A DNA stretch of 64,000 bases, taken from the NCBI GenBank assembly GCA_023150915.1, contig JAKLKA010000012.1:28149-92148 (forward strand), read 5' to 3'. The notes under the pieces were generated by a model that ran no database searches, was not told where the DNA came from, and saw nothing but the letters and a program-made list of their open reading frames with translations. Shown here in pieces: positions 28,054 through 38,792 of this stretch (positions within the stretch are counted from its first letter, which is position 1; each line of letters starts with the position of its first letter). This DNA comes from Polyangiaceae bacterium (GTDB taxonomy: Bacteria; Myxococcota_A; Polyangia; Polyangiales; Polyangiaceae). The position numbers were made by a program, and so were the translations under genes.

Positions 28054-31000
28054 GCGCGTCGCGGCTCGGGCCGGCCGGCGCCATCGCGCGGGCCTTCGTG
28101 CACTCGAAGCTCACGCCGCTGTTCATCGTCGCCTCGGTGCTGCTGGGCGTGTTCGCCACGCTGCTCTTGCCGCGGGAAGAAGAGCCGCAGATCAAGGTGC
28201 CGATGGTGGACGTGATGGTGGCCATGCCGGGCGCCAGCGCGAAAGAGGTCGAGAGCCGCGTCTCGGCTCCCATCGAGCGCCTGCTCTGGGAAATTCCGGG
28301 TGTGGAGTACGTCTACACCACCAGTCAGCCGGGCCGCTCGCTGGCGGTGGTCCGCTTCCGCGTGGGTGAAGACGTCGAGCGCTCGGTGGTGAAGCTGGAT
28401 GCCAAGCTGGCGGCCAACCACGATCGCATTCCAAGCGGGGTCTCGCAGCCGCTGGTGAAGGTGCGTTCGATCGACGACGTTCCGATCTTGGCGCTGACGT
28501 TCCACGCCAAGAACCACGACCACCTGACCTTGCGTCGGCTGGCGGCCCAGGTCGCCGACGAGGTCAAGCGCATCCCCGAGGTCAGCGAGACCCAGCTGAT
28601 CGGCGGACTGCGCCGGCAGGTGCGGGCGTCGCTGGACCCAGCGCTGCTCGCGTCGCGCGGCCTGGGCCTGGCACAGGTCGCCGGGGCGCTCAGGAGCGCC
28701 AACCAGCAGAGCTCGGCCGGCTCGCTGACCACCGACGATCGCGACGTGGTGGTGCAGACCGGCGGCTTCTTCGCCAGCGCCGACGACGTGGGCGCGGTGG
28801 TGGTCGGCGTGCACCAGGGCGCGCCAGTCTACGTGCGCGACGTGGCAAAGGTCTCTGACGCCAGCGAAGAGCCGGCGCAATACGTGCTGTTCGGCAGCGG
28901 TGCGGCCCGCTCGAACGCTGCGGACGAACAGCCCGCCGTCACGCTCTCGGTGGCCAAGCGACCGGGAACCAACGCGATCGACGTGGCGCAGGGCGTGCTG
29001 GCGCAGCTCGACGGCCTGAAGGGCACGCTCATCCCCAGCAGCATGGATGTGACCGTCACGCGGCACTACGGCGAGACCTCGGCCGAGAAGTCCAACGAGC
29101 TCTTGTTCCACATGGCGGTGGCGGTGATCAGCGTGTCGCTGTTGATCCTGTTCATGCTCGGCTTCCGCGAGTCGCTGGTGGTGGCGGTGGCCATTCCCTC
29201 GACCCTGGCCCTCACGCTCTTGGTCTTCCACCTGACCGGATACACGCTCAATCGCATCACGCTGTTCGCGTTGATCTTCTCCATCGGGATCTTGGTCGAC
29301 GACGCCATCGTGGTGGTCGAGAACATCGTGCGCCATCGCGACTTGCCCGAGAACGCCGGGCGGACGCTGGGCGACGTGGCGATTGCCGCGGTGGCCGAGG
29401 TGGGCAACCCGACCATCTTGGCCACGCTGGCGGTGATCGCGGCGATCGTGCCCATGGCGTTCGTCGGCGGAATGATGGGCCCTTACATGCGGCCCATTCC
29501 GGTGGGCGCGACGGCGGCCATGCTGTTCTCGCTGGTGGTGGCCTTCATGGTCACGCCCTGGGCCGCAGCGCGCCTGCTCGGCCGCGGCAAGAAGCACGGG
29601 GCGCATGCCCACGGCGACGATCGCCTGACCCGCGCCTATCGCTGGTTGATGTCGCGCTTCGTCGGCCGCACGCCGTGGCGGTGGGGCTTCTTGACGGTGG
29701 TGGCGGCAATGCTGGTCGGCGCCATGGCCTTCGTGCCCGCAGGGCTGGTACGGGTGAAGATGCTGCCGTTCGACAACAAGAGCGAGCTTCAGCTGGTGCT
29801 GAACATGCCCGAGGGCAGCTCGCTCGAGCGCACCGCGCGCGTGGCCCGCGAGATCGCGGCTGCCGTGCGCGTGGAGCCCGAGGTGGTCGACTATCAGGTG
29901 TACGCCGGAGCGGCCGCGCCCTTCAACTTCAACGGCCTGGTGCGGCACTATTACCTGCGCTCGGGCCCGAGCGTGGCCGACGTGCAGGTGAACCTGTTGC
30001 CGAAGCACGAGCGCAAAGCCCAGAGTCACGACATTGCCAAGCGCATCCGGCCCCGCGTGGCCGAGATCGCCGCGCGCTACGACGCGCGCGTGTCGGTGGC
30101 CGAGGTTCCACCCGGCCCCCCGGTGCTGCAGACCCTGGTGGCCGAGGTCTATGGCCCCGACGCCGACTCGCGCCGCCGACTGGCGGAAGAAGTACGCGGC
30201 CTGTTCAAGCGCACGCCGGGCGTGGTGGACGTGGATTGGTACGCCGAAGAGCCCCACGAGAAGCATCGCCTGGTGGTCGACAAAGAGAAGGCGGCGCTTC
30301 ACGGCATCAGCTCTGACGCCATCGCGGCCGCAGTGCGCGTCGCCGTGGGCGGCGAGACCCTGGGCCTGGTGCACATGCCCGGCGAGCAAGAAGACGTGCC
30401 GGTGGTGCTGGACCTGCCCCGCGCGCATCGTTCGGACACCGACACCTTGCTGGCGCTGAGCATGCCGGCGCACGGGGGTGGCCTGGTGCCGCTGCGCGAG
30501 CTGACGCGGGTGGAGCGCACACCCGAGGACCAGAGCATCTATCACAAGAACCTGGTGCCGGTGGTGTACGTGACGGGAGACGTGGCAGGCGGCGCCGAGA
30601 GCTCGGCCTATGCCGTCTTGGCGATGAACGACGAACTGGCCAAGCTGGACGCGACGCGGTTCGGCGGCCAGAGCGGGAAGCTGGCGATCTACGACCTGAA
30701 GCAGCCGGCGAACGACGCGAAGCCCGCGGTGAAGTGGGACGGCGAGTGGCACGTCACCCTCGAGGTGTTCCGCGACCTGGGCGTGGCCTTCGGGGCCGTG
30801 CTGATCTTGATCTACGCGCTTCTGGTCGGCTGGTTCCGGTCGTTCTCGACCCCGCTGGTGGTGATGGCGGCCATTCCGTTCTCGCTCATCGGCATCTTGC
30901 CCGCGCACGCCGCCATGGGCGCGTTCTTCACGGCCACCAGCATGATCGGCTTCATGGCCGGCGCGGGCATCGTGGTGCGCAACTCGATCATCTTGGTGGA

Positions 31001-31313
31001 CTTTGCCGAGGCGCGCATCGCCGAGGGCATGCCGGTCGAGGCGGCGGTGGTCGAGGCCGGCGCGGTGCGCTTCCGCCCCATGCTCTTGACCGCGCTGGCG
31101 GTGGTGCTGGGCGCTGCGGTGATCCTGTTCGATCCCATCTTCCAGGGTCTGGCCATCGCGCTCATGGCCGGCGAGATCGCGTCACTGTTCGTGAGCCGCG
31201 CCGCGGTGCCGGTGCTGTACGCCATGGCGGCGCGACGGCGCGAGCGCCAGCAGAGCTCGACGGTCGACGGGAGAACCCTGCCCGATCACTCCAGCTTGCC
31301 GTCGGCGGCGTAG
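28050..31313 (+). CDS. RND-family efflux pump, inner membrane subunit
   Basis: 1087 residues, the normal size for a HAE-1/AcrB-type pump. Twelve membrane helices with two large periplasmic loops are evident; the proton-relay pair is D417-D418 in [15 protein letters not shown]. The exported compound cannot be read from sequence. The natural C-terminus is probably disturbed: the last residues ([10 protein letters not shown]) and the stop codon lie inside a 44-base repeat that belongs to the 3' end of the lipoprotein gene at 32010, so the end of the protein is chimeric. Confidence 0.93.
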   Translation: MSASRLGPAGAIARAFVHSKLTPLFIVASVLLGVFATLLLPREEEPQIKVPMVDVMVAMPGASAKEVESRVSAPIERLLWEIPGVEYVYTTSQPGRSLAVVRFRVGEDVERSVVKLDAKLAANHDRIPSGVSQPLVKVRSIDDVPILALTFHAKNHDHLTLRRLAAQVADEVKRIPEVSETQLIGGLRRQVRASLDPALLASRGLGLAQVAGALRSANQQSSAGSLTTDDRDVVVQTGGFFASADDVGAVVVGVHQGAPVYVRDVAKVSDASEEPAQYVLFGSGAARSNAADEQPAVTLSVAKRPGTNAIDVAQGVLAQLDGLKGTLIPSSMDVTVTRHYGETSAEKSNELLFHMAVAVISVSLLILFMLGFRESLVVAVAIPSTLALTLLVFHLTGYTLNRITLFALIFSIGILVDDAIVVVENIVRHRDLPENAGRTLGDVAIAAVAEVGNPTILATLAVIAAIVPMAFVGGMMGPYMRPIPVGATAAMLFSLVVAFMVTPWAAARLLGRGKKHGAHAHGDDRLTRAYRWLMSRFVGRTPWRWGFLTVVAAMLVGAMAFVPAGLVRVKMLPFDNKSELQLVLNMPEGSSLERTARVAREIAAAVRVEPEVVDYQVYAGAAAPFNFNGLVRHYYLRSGPSVADVQVNLLPKHERKAQSHDIAKRIRPRVAEIAARYDARVSVAEVPPGPPVLQTLVAEVYGPDADSRRRLAEEVRGLFKRTPGVVDVDWYAEEPHEKHRLVVDKEKAALHGISSDAIAAAVRVAVGGETLGLVHMPGEQEDVPVVLDLPRAHRSDTDTLLALSMPAHGGGLVPLRELTRVERTPEDQSIYHKNLVPVVYVTGDVAGGAESSAYAVLAMNDELAKLDATRFGGQSGKLAIYDLKQPANDAKPAVKWDGEWHVTLEVFRDLGVAFGAVLILIYALLVGWFRSFSTPLVVMAAIPFSLIGILPAHAAMGAFFTATSMIGFMAGAGIVVRNSIILVDFAEARIAEGMPVEAAVVEAGAVRFRPMLLTALAVVLGAAVILFDPIFQGLAIALMAGEIASLFVSRAAVPVLYAMAARRRERQQSSTVDGRTLPDHSSLPSAA

Positions 31314-31325
31314 GTCCGCGAGCCG
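31282..31325. repeat. 44-bp direct repeat, left copy
   Basis: This copy matches 32006-32049 at 43 of 44 positions. It contains the stop codon of the RND pump gene. Read on the minus strand it encodes [12 protein letters not shown] and a stop, nearly the end of the lipoprotein at 32010-32519. The two copies flank a Uma2 gene. Confidence 0.8.
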
Positions 31326-31415
31326 GCGCCCCCGGAACGCCCCTGGGGCGCTCGCCGCACGGTCTTGGCTGACGCTGAAGACGCCTCGCGACCTCGAGGG
31401 AGCTATACTGGGGGC

Positions 31416-31985
31416 GTGTCCACCGCCCGGGAGCTCCGCTACTCATACGACGACTACCTCCGGGCGCTGGAGGCGAGCCCGTTCAAGCTCGAGTATTCCG
31501 CCGGCGTCATCTACGCCATGGCGGGCGGCACGCTGGCGCACGGGGAGCTGGGCGCTCGGGTGACCTCGCTTTTGGCTCCGCAGCTCGGCGACAAGTGTCG
31601 CGCGTACAGCTCGGACGTGAAGGTACGCGTCGACTCCAGCGACTTCGCGGCATTCCCGGATCTGTCGGTAGCTTGCGGTCAGCGCGAGACGTCGCGAGTC
31701 GATTCCAATGCCCTCACGAACCCCAGCGTCCTGGTCGAGATCACGTCCAGGTCGACCGAAGCGTACGACCGCGGCGAGAAGCTGACTCACTACCAGCTCA
31801 TTCCGACTCTGAGCGCGGTGGTCTTCGTGTCGCACCGCGAGCCCAGGATCACGCTGGTGTCGAGGACCGCCGAGGGCTGGACGACACGAGACTTCGTACC
31901 TGGCGAGCGTCTCGTCCTCCAAGCGGTTCCGATGACGCTCGACGTCGATCGCGTCTACGCCGACATCCAGCTCGATCCTGCGTGA
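31416..31985 (+). CDS. Uma2-family putative endonuclease (DUF820)
   Basis: 189 residues from GTG 31416. The PD-(D/E)xK nuclease fold is indicated by FPDLSVACG and VLVEITSRSTEAYDRGEKLTHYQ, the standard Uma2 core. These proteins are abundant in cyanobacteria and myxobacteria, often as small mobile orphan genes; their substrate is not established. Here the gene sits alone between two copies of a 44-base direct repeat, which suggests it arrived as a unit between the RND pump gene and the lipoprotein gene. Confidence 0.85.
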   Translation: MSTARELRYSYDDYLRALEASPFKLEYSAGVIYAMAGGTLAHGELGARVTSLLAPQLGDKCRAYSSDVKVRVDSSDFAAFPDLSVACGQRETSRVDSNALTNPSVLVEITSRSTEAYDRGEKLTHYQLIPTLSAVVFVSHREPRITLVSRTAEGWTTRDFVPGERLVLQAVPMTLDVDRVYADIQLDPA

Positions 31986-32005
31986 GCCTCCGGGCGCGGC
32001 CTCGT

Positions 32006-32049
32006 CCGATCACTCCAGCTTGCCGTCGGCGACGTAGGTCCGCGAGCCG
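32006..32049. repeat. 44-bp direct repeat, right copy
   Basis: One mismatch to 31282-31325 (an A in place of G within the codon for Val). It encodes the last twelve residues and the stop of the minus-strand lipoprotein, so this is presumably the original location and the left copy is the duplicate. Confidence 0.8.
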
Positions 32050-32519
32050 TACATCGCGCCGCACCACCAGTACTCAGAGTGCGTGAAGGTTCCGCTGACG
32101 GCATCGTGCGCGGTTTGCTTCAGCTTCAGCACGTCGCTGTAGCCCTGGGGTTCGCCCTCGTCTTCGTAGCTGATCCCCGAGGTCACAGTCAGGGTGCAGC
32201 CGTCGTCCGAGAAGCTCGCGTCGACCGGCACCAGGCCAGAGCCCGAGGGCGTCCAGACCGAGGCGCCATCGACCACGATGCGGGTTGGCATCGGGGGCAG
32301 CCAGCACCCGGGCTCTTCCGCCGCCTTGATGGTCAGCTCCCACGACCCGGCGAGGTCGCACGGGCCGGCGAACGACGGGGTCGGGGTGGGCGTTGGGGTC
32401 GGGGTCTTCGGCTCCGTCTCTTGATCGGCGTCGCCGACCGGGGTGTCGCTGCCGACCTGCCCGGCGCACGCAGGAAGCGAAAGGGCGAGCAGTGCCAGCG
32501 CGATCAGGGTCCTAGACAT
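32010..32519 (-). CDS. Small lipoprotein with Thr-Pro linker
   Basis: 169 residues from ATG 32519; lipobox SLPAC with Cys18. A Pro/Thr repeat linker (PKTPTPTPTPTPS) is followed by a compact all-beta domain with four Cys, beginning CDLAGSWELTIKAAEEPGCW. It looks like the lipocalin-like or calycin-like domains of secreted myxobacterial proteins, but I cannot assign a family. The last codons are duplicated at the end of the RND gene. It is divergent from the cytochrome c gene. Confidence 0.75.
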   Translation of the reverse strand: MSRTLIALALLALSLPACAGQVGSDTPVGDADQETEPKTPTPTPTPTPSFAGPCDLAGSWELTIKAAEEPGCWLPPMPTRIVVDGASVWTPSGSGLVPVDASFSDDGCTLTVTSGISYEDEGEPQGYSDVLKLKQTAHDAVSGTFTHSEYWWCGAMYGSRTYVADGKLE

Positions 32520-32622
32520 GCTTTGGGGCAGAGCAACCGCCGTGCCGTGCCAAGTTGTGCCGAAAGCCTGTCCACCCCCGGGGCTCCGGTGGTACCAAGG
32601 CAGGTTAGAGGAGGTGCGGGAC

Positions 32623-33537
32623 ATGAAGCGATGGCTGAAGCGCGTGGGCGCAGGCTTGGGTGGGCTGGTGCTCTTGCTGGGGGTCGGGGGCGGGGCGTAC
32701 GCGACCATGAAGTCGTCGGCCTACGAGCAGAGCATGTCGAAGGTGTACGACGTGCCGCTGCCCGCGGTCGCGCGCTCGACCGACCCGGCGGTGATCGCCC
32801 GGGGCAAGCACCTGGTCGAGGCCACCACGGGCTGCGTGTCGGCGGACTGCCACGGCGCGGACTTGAGCGGCGGCAAGCCGCTGGCGATGGGGCCGGTCGC
32901 CACCATCACCGGACCGAACGTCACGCCGGGTGGCGTGGCCGGAACGTACAGCGACGGCGAGCTCGCACGCGTGGTCCGAAACGGCATCAAGAAGGACGGT
33001 CGCAGCGTGCGCTTCATGCCATCGCAGGACTTCTCGTGGCTGTCGGATGGCGACCTCGGCGCCATCGTGTCCTACCTGCGCACCGTGCCCCCGGTGCAGC
33101 GCGAGAACGGGGTGATCGAGATCGGGCTCTTGGGCAAGGTGCTCGACCAGCGTGGCGAGTTCGTGATCGACGTGGCGCGTCGCATCGACCACGCCAAGAA
33201 AGAGGCCGCCGGCCCGCCCGAGCCCACCGCGGCGTACGGCAAGTACCTGGCTCGCGGCTGCCAGGGTTGTCACGGCGAGGGGTTCTCGGGGGGGCCCATC
33301 CCCGGCGCGCCGTCGTCGATCCCGATCCCCAGCAACATCACGACGCACGCGACCGGCATCCAGGGCTGGACCTACGAGGACTTCGACAAGCTGCTCACCC
33401 AGGGCGTCCGGAAGAACGGCGCCAAGCTGAACCCCTTCATGCCCATCGAATCGTTCGGCAAGATGGATGAGATCGAGAAGAAGGCGCTGTACGCGTTCTT
33501 GATGTCGGTGCCGCCGAGACCCTTCGGGCAGCGTTGA
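32623..33537 (+). CDS. Membrane-anchored di-haem cytochrome c
   Basis: 304 residues from ATG 32623, with GGAGG eight bases upstream; the longer frame upstream is not protein-like. An N-terminal anchor (LGGLVLLLGVGGGAYATM) precedes two cytochrome c domains. The first haem motif is CVSADCH, a C-x4-CH spacing instead of CxxCH; the second is the normal CQGCH. Methionine ligands are plausible in VRFMPSQDF and LNPFMPIESF. The protein likely passes electrons in the periplasm, as in the cytochrome subunits of alcohol or aldehyde dehydrogenases, but no partner is nearby. Confidence 0.85.
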   Translation: MKRWLKRVGAGLGGLVLLLGVGGGAYATMKSSAYEQSMSKVYDVPLPAVARSTDPAVIARGKHLVEATTGCVSADCHGADLSGGKPLAMGPVATITGPNVTPGGVAGTYSDGELARVVRNGIKKDGRSVRFMPSQDFSWLSDGDLGAIVSYLRTVPPVQRENGVIEIGLLGKVLDQRGEFVIDVARRIDHAKKEAAGPPEPTAAYGKYLARGCQGCHGEGFSGGPIPGAPSSIPIPSNITTHATGIQGWTYEDFDKLLTQGVRKNGAKLNPFMPIESFGKMDEIEKKALYAFLMSVPPRPFGQR

Positions 33538-33562
33538 TCGGAGCCGAATCGGGTTCCTTTGC

Positions 33563-33589
33563 CCCGCCCCGTTCTGCTAAAAGGGCGGG
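33563..33589 (+). promoter_or_regulatory. Hairpin over the ribosome binding region of the next lipoprotein gene
   Basis: CCCGCCC (33563-33569) can pair with GGGCGGG (33583-33589) around a 13-base loop; the second arm ends three bases before ATG 33593 and contains the only purine-rich Shine-Dalgarno candidate. It could limit translation or be an attenuating remnant of a terminator. Confidence 0.3.
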
Positions 33590-33592
33590 TTC

Positions 33593-34738
33593 ATGTCGAA
33601 CTCGAAGATTGCTCGCACGCTCTCGGCCAGCGCCGCTGTCCTGTTCTTGGCTCTGCTCGCCTGTAAGAAAGAGTCGCCCGCCGCCGGGTCGTCGGCCACC
33701 GCGGCGGGCAGCGTCGCGCCCGCGCCCAGCGCCGTCGGCAGCGCGGCCCCCAAGGCCTCGTTCGAAGAGCTGGTGGCGCAGAGCAAGCCGCTCACCCTGT
33801 CGCCGGTCGCGCAGAGCGTGGGCGGCAAGAAGCTCGAGGCCACGCTGTGCAAGCTTCCGGGGGCCGGTTTCCTGGCGCCCAGCGCCTCGAGCGTGATTCG
33901 CGCCCTCGAGGTGGTGGGCGATCAGCTGCTGGTCGCGGATCACGAAGGCGTGCTGCACGGCTTCAAGGTCTCGACGGCCGGCGGGTGCCAGCTCAGCGTG
34001 GATGCTTCTTTCGGCGACGGTGGCAAGCTGAAGCTGCCGAACAAGATCGAGCACCTCTCGAAGGCCGACTCGGGCTTGGTGATGGCCGCATCCGGCATCT
34101 TCGATACCTATGCGCTGCAGGGCGGAAAGAAGCTGTACGACTGCAAGGCCACGGGGCACTTCGCGCTGGCCGAGAGCGGCAAGTGGGGCATCGTGCCCTG
34201 GGTCAACTCGACGGTCGAGATCGCGGAGCTCAGCAAGGACTCGTGCCAGCGCAAGGACTGGGTGCTGCAAGATCTGAGCGACAAGGCCAAGCGCAAGGGG
34301 CCGTTCACCATGGTGAACACCTCGGCGGTGATCAAAGACAAGATCTACATCGGCGGCATCCAGGCCGAGAAGGTCGACGGGCGCGAGCCGCGCATCGTGG
34401 TGATCTTCGACAAGGCGGGCAAAGAGCTGGGGCGCTTCGGCTCGACCGGGAAAGACTTCGGTGATGACTCGTTCGGCTGGGTGCACGGCATCAGCGCCTG
34501 CGGCGGCAACGTGTGCGTGGTCGACTCGAACTTCCGCCGGATGAGCGTGTGGAGCGCGGACGGAAAGAAATTCGTCGGCGCCGTCAAGCTCACCACCCTG
34601 TTCGGCGTGCCGGGCAGCGTGGCCTGGATCAACGACGTGACCCAGGCGAAAGACGGTGCGATGTGGCTGCCCGCCGGCGTCGACCGCGAGGGCGGCAAGG
34701 TGGCCGAGGGCCTGGTGTACCGCGTGACGGGGATCTGA
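33593..34738 (+). CDS. Lipoprotein with NHL/beta-propeller-like repeats
   Basis: 381 residues; lipobox LLAC with Cys24, then an Ala/Ser/Pro linker. Repeated strand patterns such as VVGDQLLVADHEGVLHGFKV, DKIYIGGIQ and VCVVDSNFRRMSVWSADGKKF look like NHL or SMP-30-type propeller blades. It is likely exported and binds a small molecule or partner, with no enzyme signature. It follows the cytochrome gene by 55 bases and precedes a further lipoprotein. Confidence 0.75.
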   Translation: MSNSKIARTLSASAAVLFLALLACKKESPAAGSSATAAGSVAPAPSAVGSAAPKASFEELVAQSKPLTLSPVAQSVGGKKLEATLCKLPGAGFLAPSASSVIRALEVVGDQLLVADHEGVLHGFKVSTAGGCQLSVDASFGDGGKLKLPNKIEHLSKADSGLVMAASGIFDTYALQGGKKLYDCKATGHFALAESGKWGIVPWVNSTVEIAELSKDSCQRKDWVLQDLSDKAKRKGPFTMVNTSAVIKDKIYIGGIQAEKVDGREPRIVVIFDKAGKELGRFGSTGKDFGDDSFGWVHGISACGGNVCVVDSNFRRMSVWSADGKKFVGAVKLTTLFGVPGSVAWINDVTQAKDGAMWLPAGVDREGGKVAEGLVYRVTGI

Positions 34739-34793
34739 GCGCGTCGCGGCGCGGTCGCGGCCGCTCGGATTGTCGCGTAGCCTTCTGGGGCCC

Positions 34794-35534
34794 ATGCGCT
34801 CGATCCCCTGGCTGCCGCTGGTGCTCGTGCTGGGCGCGTGCCAGCGCGCGCCCAAGTGCGACGGCGAGCCCGAGGACCACGACCTCGAGCGGATGCGCGA
34901 CCTGATCGAGTCTGGCAAGGAGCCGTGCCCCGAACACTTGCGACCCCAGATCGTGCTCGACCGGAGCGCGCTCACGTTGAACGGCAAGCGCTTGATGGCG
35001 CGCGAAGCGATCGCGCCGGGGCGTATCGCTCCCCTGTTCTCTGCCCTGAAACAGAACCGCGAGACCTGGAAGATGACCCATCCGGGGCGCTCGTTCGACG
35101 CCCGACCCAAGCTCTCGATCGATCCCGAAACCGAGACCTGGCTCGCTGCCAGCGTGATGGCCAGCACCGCCTTCGCCGGCTATCCGGATCAGCAACTGCG
35201 CGTGGGCAAGCTCGACCTCTTCGTGCCGTACGCGCTCCCCGGTCCGCCTCAGCCCGACGCCCCTCCGGCGGTGGAGCTTCACCTGGAACGACGCGAGAGT
35301 GGGGCGCTGGGCGCTCGCTTTTTGGTAGCGAAGATGGTGCGCGAGAGCTCGCCCGATCTCGAAGGGTTCGCTCCGCTGGCAGAGTGGGTCGCCAGTCGCT
35401 GCGTCGCCACGCCGCAGCCCTGCGCCAGCGCCATCGTTCTCAGCGTGCGAGGTCCGTTCATCGGCGCCCTCGAGCTTCTGCGGGCCGTGCAAGCCCGGGC
35501 GCCGCTCTCGGGGGTCGCGGTGAAGTTCGGGTGA
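34794..35534 (+). CDS. Hypothetical lipoprotein
   Basis: 246 residues from ATG 34794; lipobox VLGAC with Cys16. No family recognised. Two half-like segments are visible: one around IVLDRSALTLNGKRLM, and a C-terminal one (FIGALELLRAVQARAPLSGV) that faintly recalls the ExbD/TolR periplasmic fold. Four further Cys are spaced for disulphides. It is probably periplasmic. It lies in a run of lipoprotein genes all read in the same direction. Confidence 0.7.
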   Translation: MRSIPWLPLVLVLGACQRAPKCDGEPEDHDLERMRDLIESGKEPCPEHLRPQIVLDRSALTLNGKRLMAREAIAPGRIAPLFSALKQNRETWKMTHPGRSFDARPKLSIDPETETWLAASVMASTAFAGYPDQQLRVGKLDLFVPYALPGPPQPDAPPAVELHLERRESGALGARFLVAKMVRESSPDLEGFAPLAEWVASRCVATPQPCASAIVLSVRGPFIGALELLRAVQARAPLSGVAVKFG

Positions 35535-35592
35535 TGTCCCGTGCGTGAACTTTGAGCGCGACGCGCGCCAAGCGTCGTGCTTGATCTTCGCC

Positions 35593-37029
35593 ATGCGCAT
35601 CGGGCTCTTGCTCTTGGCGGCACTGGCTTGGGGCTGCAGCGGCGACGGCGACTCCGGAACCGGTGCGACCGGCGGCGGGGGCGCGGCCGGCAGCGCCGGC
35701 GGGGGCACGGGCGGCAGCGGTGGTGCGGGCGGCAGCGGTGCGATCGCTGGCGCCGGCGGAACCGGTGCGATCGCTGGCACGGGCGGCAGCGGTGCGATCG
35801 GCGGCTCGGGCGGCGGTGGTGCGATCGGCGGCTCGGGCGGAGCCGGCGGGGGGTACGTTCCCGATCCGATCCCGACCCTTTCGGAAGAGCCCGCGCCGGC
35901 GTGCCCGGCGCAGACCCCGAGCGGCCAGTTCCAGTTCCTGGACGACACCTGCGGCGCCAAGCTCTCGCCGACCTTCGTCGATCGCGAGCTAGCGTGTCCG
36001 GTGATCGATCCGAGCGCGGTCGTGCCGCTCACCGGCGGCGGCAACGCCACCTACGTGCCGTCGAGCCAGACGATCTCCGTCGACACCACGTCGCTGGCCG
36101 GTCTGGCGCCGAGCGGCGCGTATTTCACCGTCATCCTGATCCGCCGCGTCGGTGGGGTGCCGCACTATCGCGTGCTGTCCACGGGCAATCACGACGACGC
36201 CTACCAGCCGTGGAGCACCACCAAGTGGCTGGCTGCGGCCAACGCGGCATCGTCGCTGCGCATCGCCTCGAGCTACGGCGTGGGCCTGACCGCGAGTGTG
36301 GCGGGCAAGCCGCTGGGCGATCTGGTGACCAGCATCGCCAACTACGACGACTCGCCCTACAGCTCGAACGCGCTCGGCCGGTACTTCCACGACATTGGCG
36401 GCCGCAAGCGAGCCAACGACCTGATCCACACCCTGTGGCTGAAGCGCCCCGCCAGCGAGACCTTCGGCGGCAACTATGGCGCGGCGTCGCCGCCGCTGGG
36501 CTACACCTTCAAAGAGCCGGCGGGCGCGTCGGTGACGATCACGCCGGACGCCACCGCGGGCCCGGCCAACCACCTCTCGAGCTTCACCATCGCCGAGGCG
36601 CTGAAGCGCGTGGTGCTGCACCGCGAAGAACCGACTGAGCGGCTGCCGGCGCTCCAGTGGGCCGACGTCAAGACGCTGCTATACGGGGCCGAGGGCTCGA
36701 CCAAGTACGGGCCGTGGGGCGGGCTGGCGGCGGACACCGCCATCTATCTTCAGGCCGCCCACGACATCGCGTACCTCGAGAAGCGTAGCCAGGGGCGCTG
36801 GCGCATCTTCTCGAAGCTGGGGCTCGGCACCGGCGGGCAGTTCTTGAACGTGGGCTACGCGTGCTTGCCCGTGCTCGACCCGGCGGGCAAGCCCGTGCCC
36901 GGCTGGGGCCGCGAGCTGGTGATCGCGGCGCACCTGCCCACCGGCGGCGCCACCTGGGCCGAGCGCGATCGCATCTTGGCGCGCGCGTACCGCAAGATCC
37001 TGATCCGCGTGGTGGACGGGCGGCTCTGA
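35593..37029 (+). CDS. Lipoprotein with serine beta-lactamase/PBP-like fold
   Basis: 478 residues from ATG 35593; Cys15 in LAWGC is the lipid site, followed by a long Gly/Ala/Ser linker to about residue 88. The rest shows the order of the serine hydrolase superfamily: STTK (208-211, the SxxK), SSN in YSSNALGRY (257-259, the SxN) and K408-LG (KxG-like) before a final strand. It could be a penicillin-binding-like or beta-lactamase-like enzyme, or a surface peptidase of the same fold. Whether it hydrolyses beta-lactams is unknown; the very divergent sequence argues against a classical resistance enzyme. Confidence 0.7.
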   Translation: MRIGLLLLAALAWGCSGDGDSGTGATGGGGAAGSAGGGTGGSGGAGGSGAIAGAGGTGAIAGTGGSGAIGGSGGGGAIGGSGGAGGGYVPDPIPTLSEEPAPACPAQTPSGQFQFLDDTCGAKLSPTFVDRELACPVIDPSAVVPLTGGGNATYVPSSQTISVDTTSLAGLAPSGAYFTVILIRRVGGVPHYRVLSTGNHDDAYQPWSTTKWLAAANAASSLRIASSYGVGLTASVAGKPLGDLVTSIANYDDSPYSSNALGRYFHDIGGRKRANDLIHTLWLKRPASETFGGNYGAASPPLGYTFKEPAGASVTITPDATAGPANHLSSFTIAEALKRVVLHREEPTERLPALQWADVKTLLYGAEGSTKYGPWGGLAADTAIYLQAAHDIAYLEKRSQGRWRIFSKLGLGTGGQFLNVGYACLPVLDPAGKPVPGWGRELVIAAHLPTGGATWAERDRILARAYRKILIRVVDGRL

Positions 37030-37106
37030 GAGCAGGCGGGGCGGCAGGGATTGTCAGGTCGAGCCGGCGCGCTGTCGGCCTTGACGAAGGCCGGGTTCGG
37101 ATCGAC

Positions 37107-37451
37107 ATGAGGCGCATGCGTGTTCCGTTGCTCGCAGTCTTGCTGTCCGTGGCCGGTTGCGAGGCCGGCGGCTCCCCGGCCGACGGGGCTCGCGCCAAGC
37201 AACTGGTGGCCGAAGGCGCCACGCTGCTCGACGTGCGCACCCCCGGCGAGTTTGGCGGCAGTCACCTGCCCGGCGCGAAGAACATCCCGGTGGACGAGCT
37301 CGAGGCGCGCGTGGCCGAGCTCGACAAGTCGCGCCCGGTGGTGACCTATTGCGCAGCCGGCGTGCGCTCGGCGCGCGCGGCATCGCTGCTTCGCACCCAG
37401 GGCTTCACGGTGCACGATCTGGGAACAGCCAGCGCCTGGCCCTCGAACTGA
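37107..37451 (+). CDS. Rhodanese-domain lipoprotein
   Basis: 114 residues from ATG 37107 (ATG 37116 is possible); lipobox SVAGC with Cys18. The rhodanese fold is marked by LLDVRTPGEFGGSHLPGA and the active-site loop YCAAGVRS with catalytic Cys82 (CxxGxR). It would carry a persulphide sulphur on that Cys and act in the periplasm, probably in sulphur trafficking or cyanide/thiosulphate handling. It stands alone between a beta-lactamase-like lipoprotein and a beta-helix lipoprotein. Confidence 0.88.
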   Translation: MRRMRVPLLAVLLSVAGCEAGGSPADGARAKQLVAEGATLLDVRTPGEFGGSHLPGAKNIPVDELEARVAELDKSRPVVTYCAAGVRSARAASLLRTQGFTVHDLGTASAWPSN

Positions 37452-37505
37452 GCGGCGTGGCGCCGGCCCGGCACGCCGGGTATGCTGGCCGGCGGAGGTG
37501 CTCTG

Positions 37506-38708
<1,203 letters not shown>

Positions 38709-38792
38709 GCGGCCGGCTACGGCGCGGCAAGGGCAGGCAGGGCGCTCCGGCCAGCGCGGCTGAAACGCGGTGTGCCCCGCCGCGGGAGCCCA

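Noticed and set aside
28014..30908. A 964-codon open frame antisense to the RND pump
   Set aside because: It is rich in His, Arg and Gln without any domain, mirrors the codon bias of the pump gene, and has no ribosome site. High-GC genes give long antisense frames.
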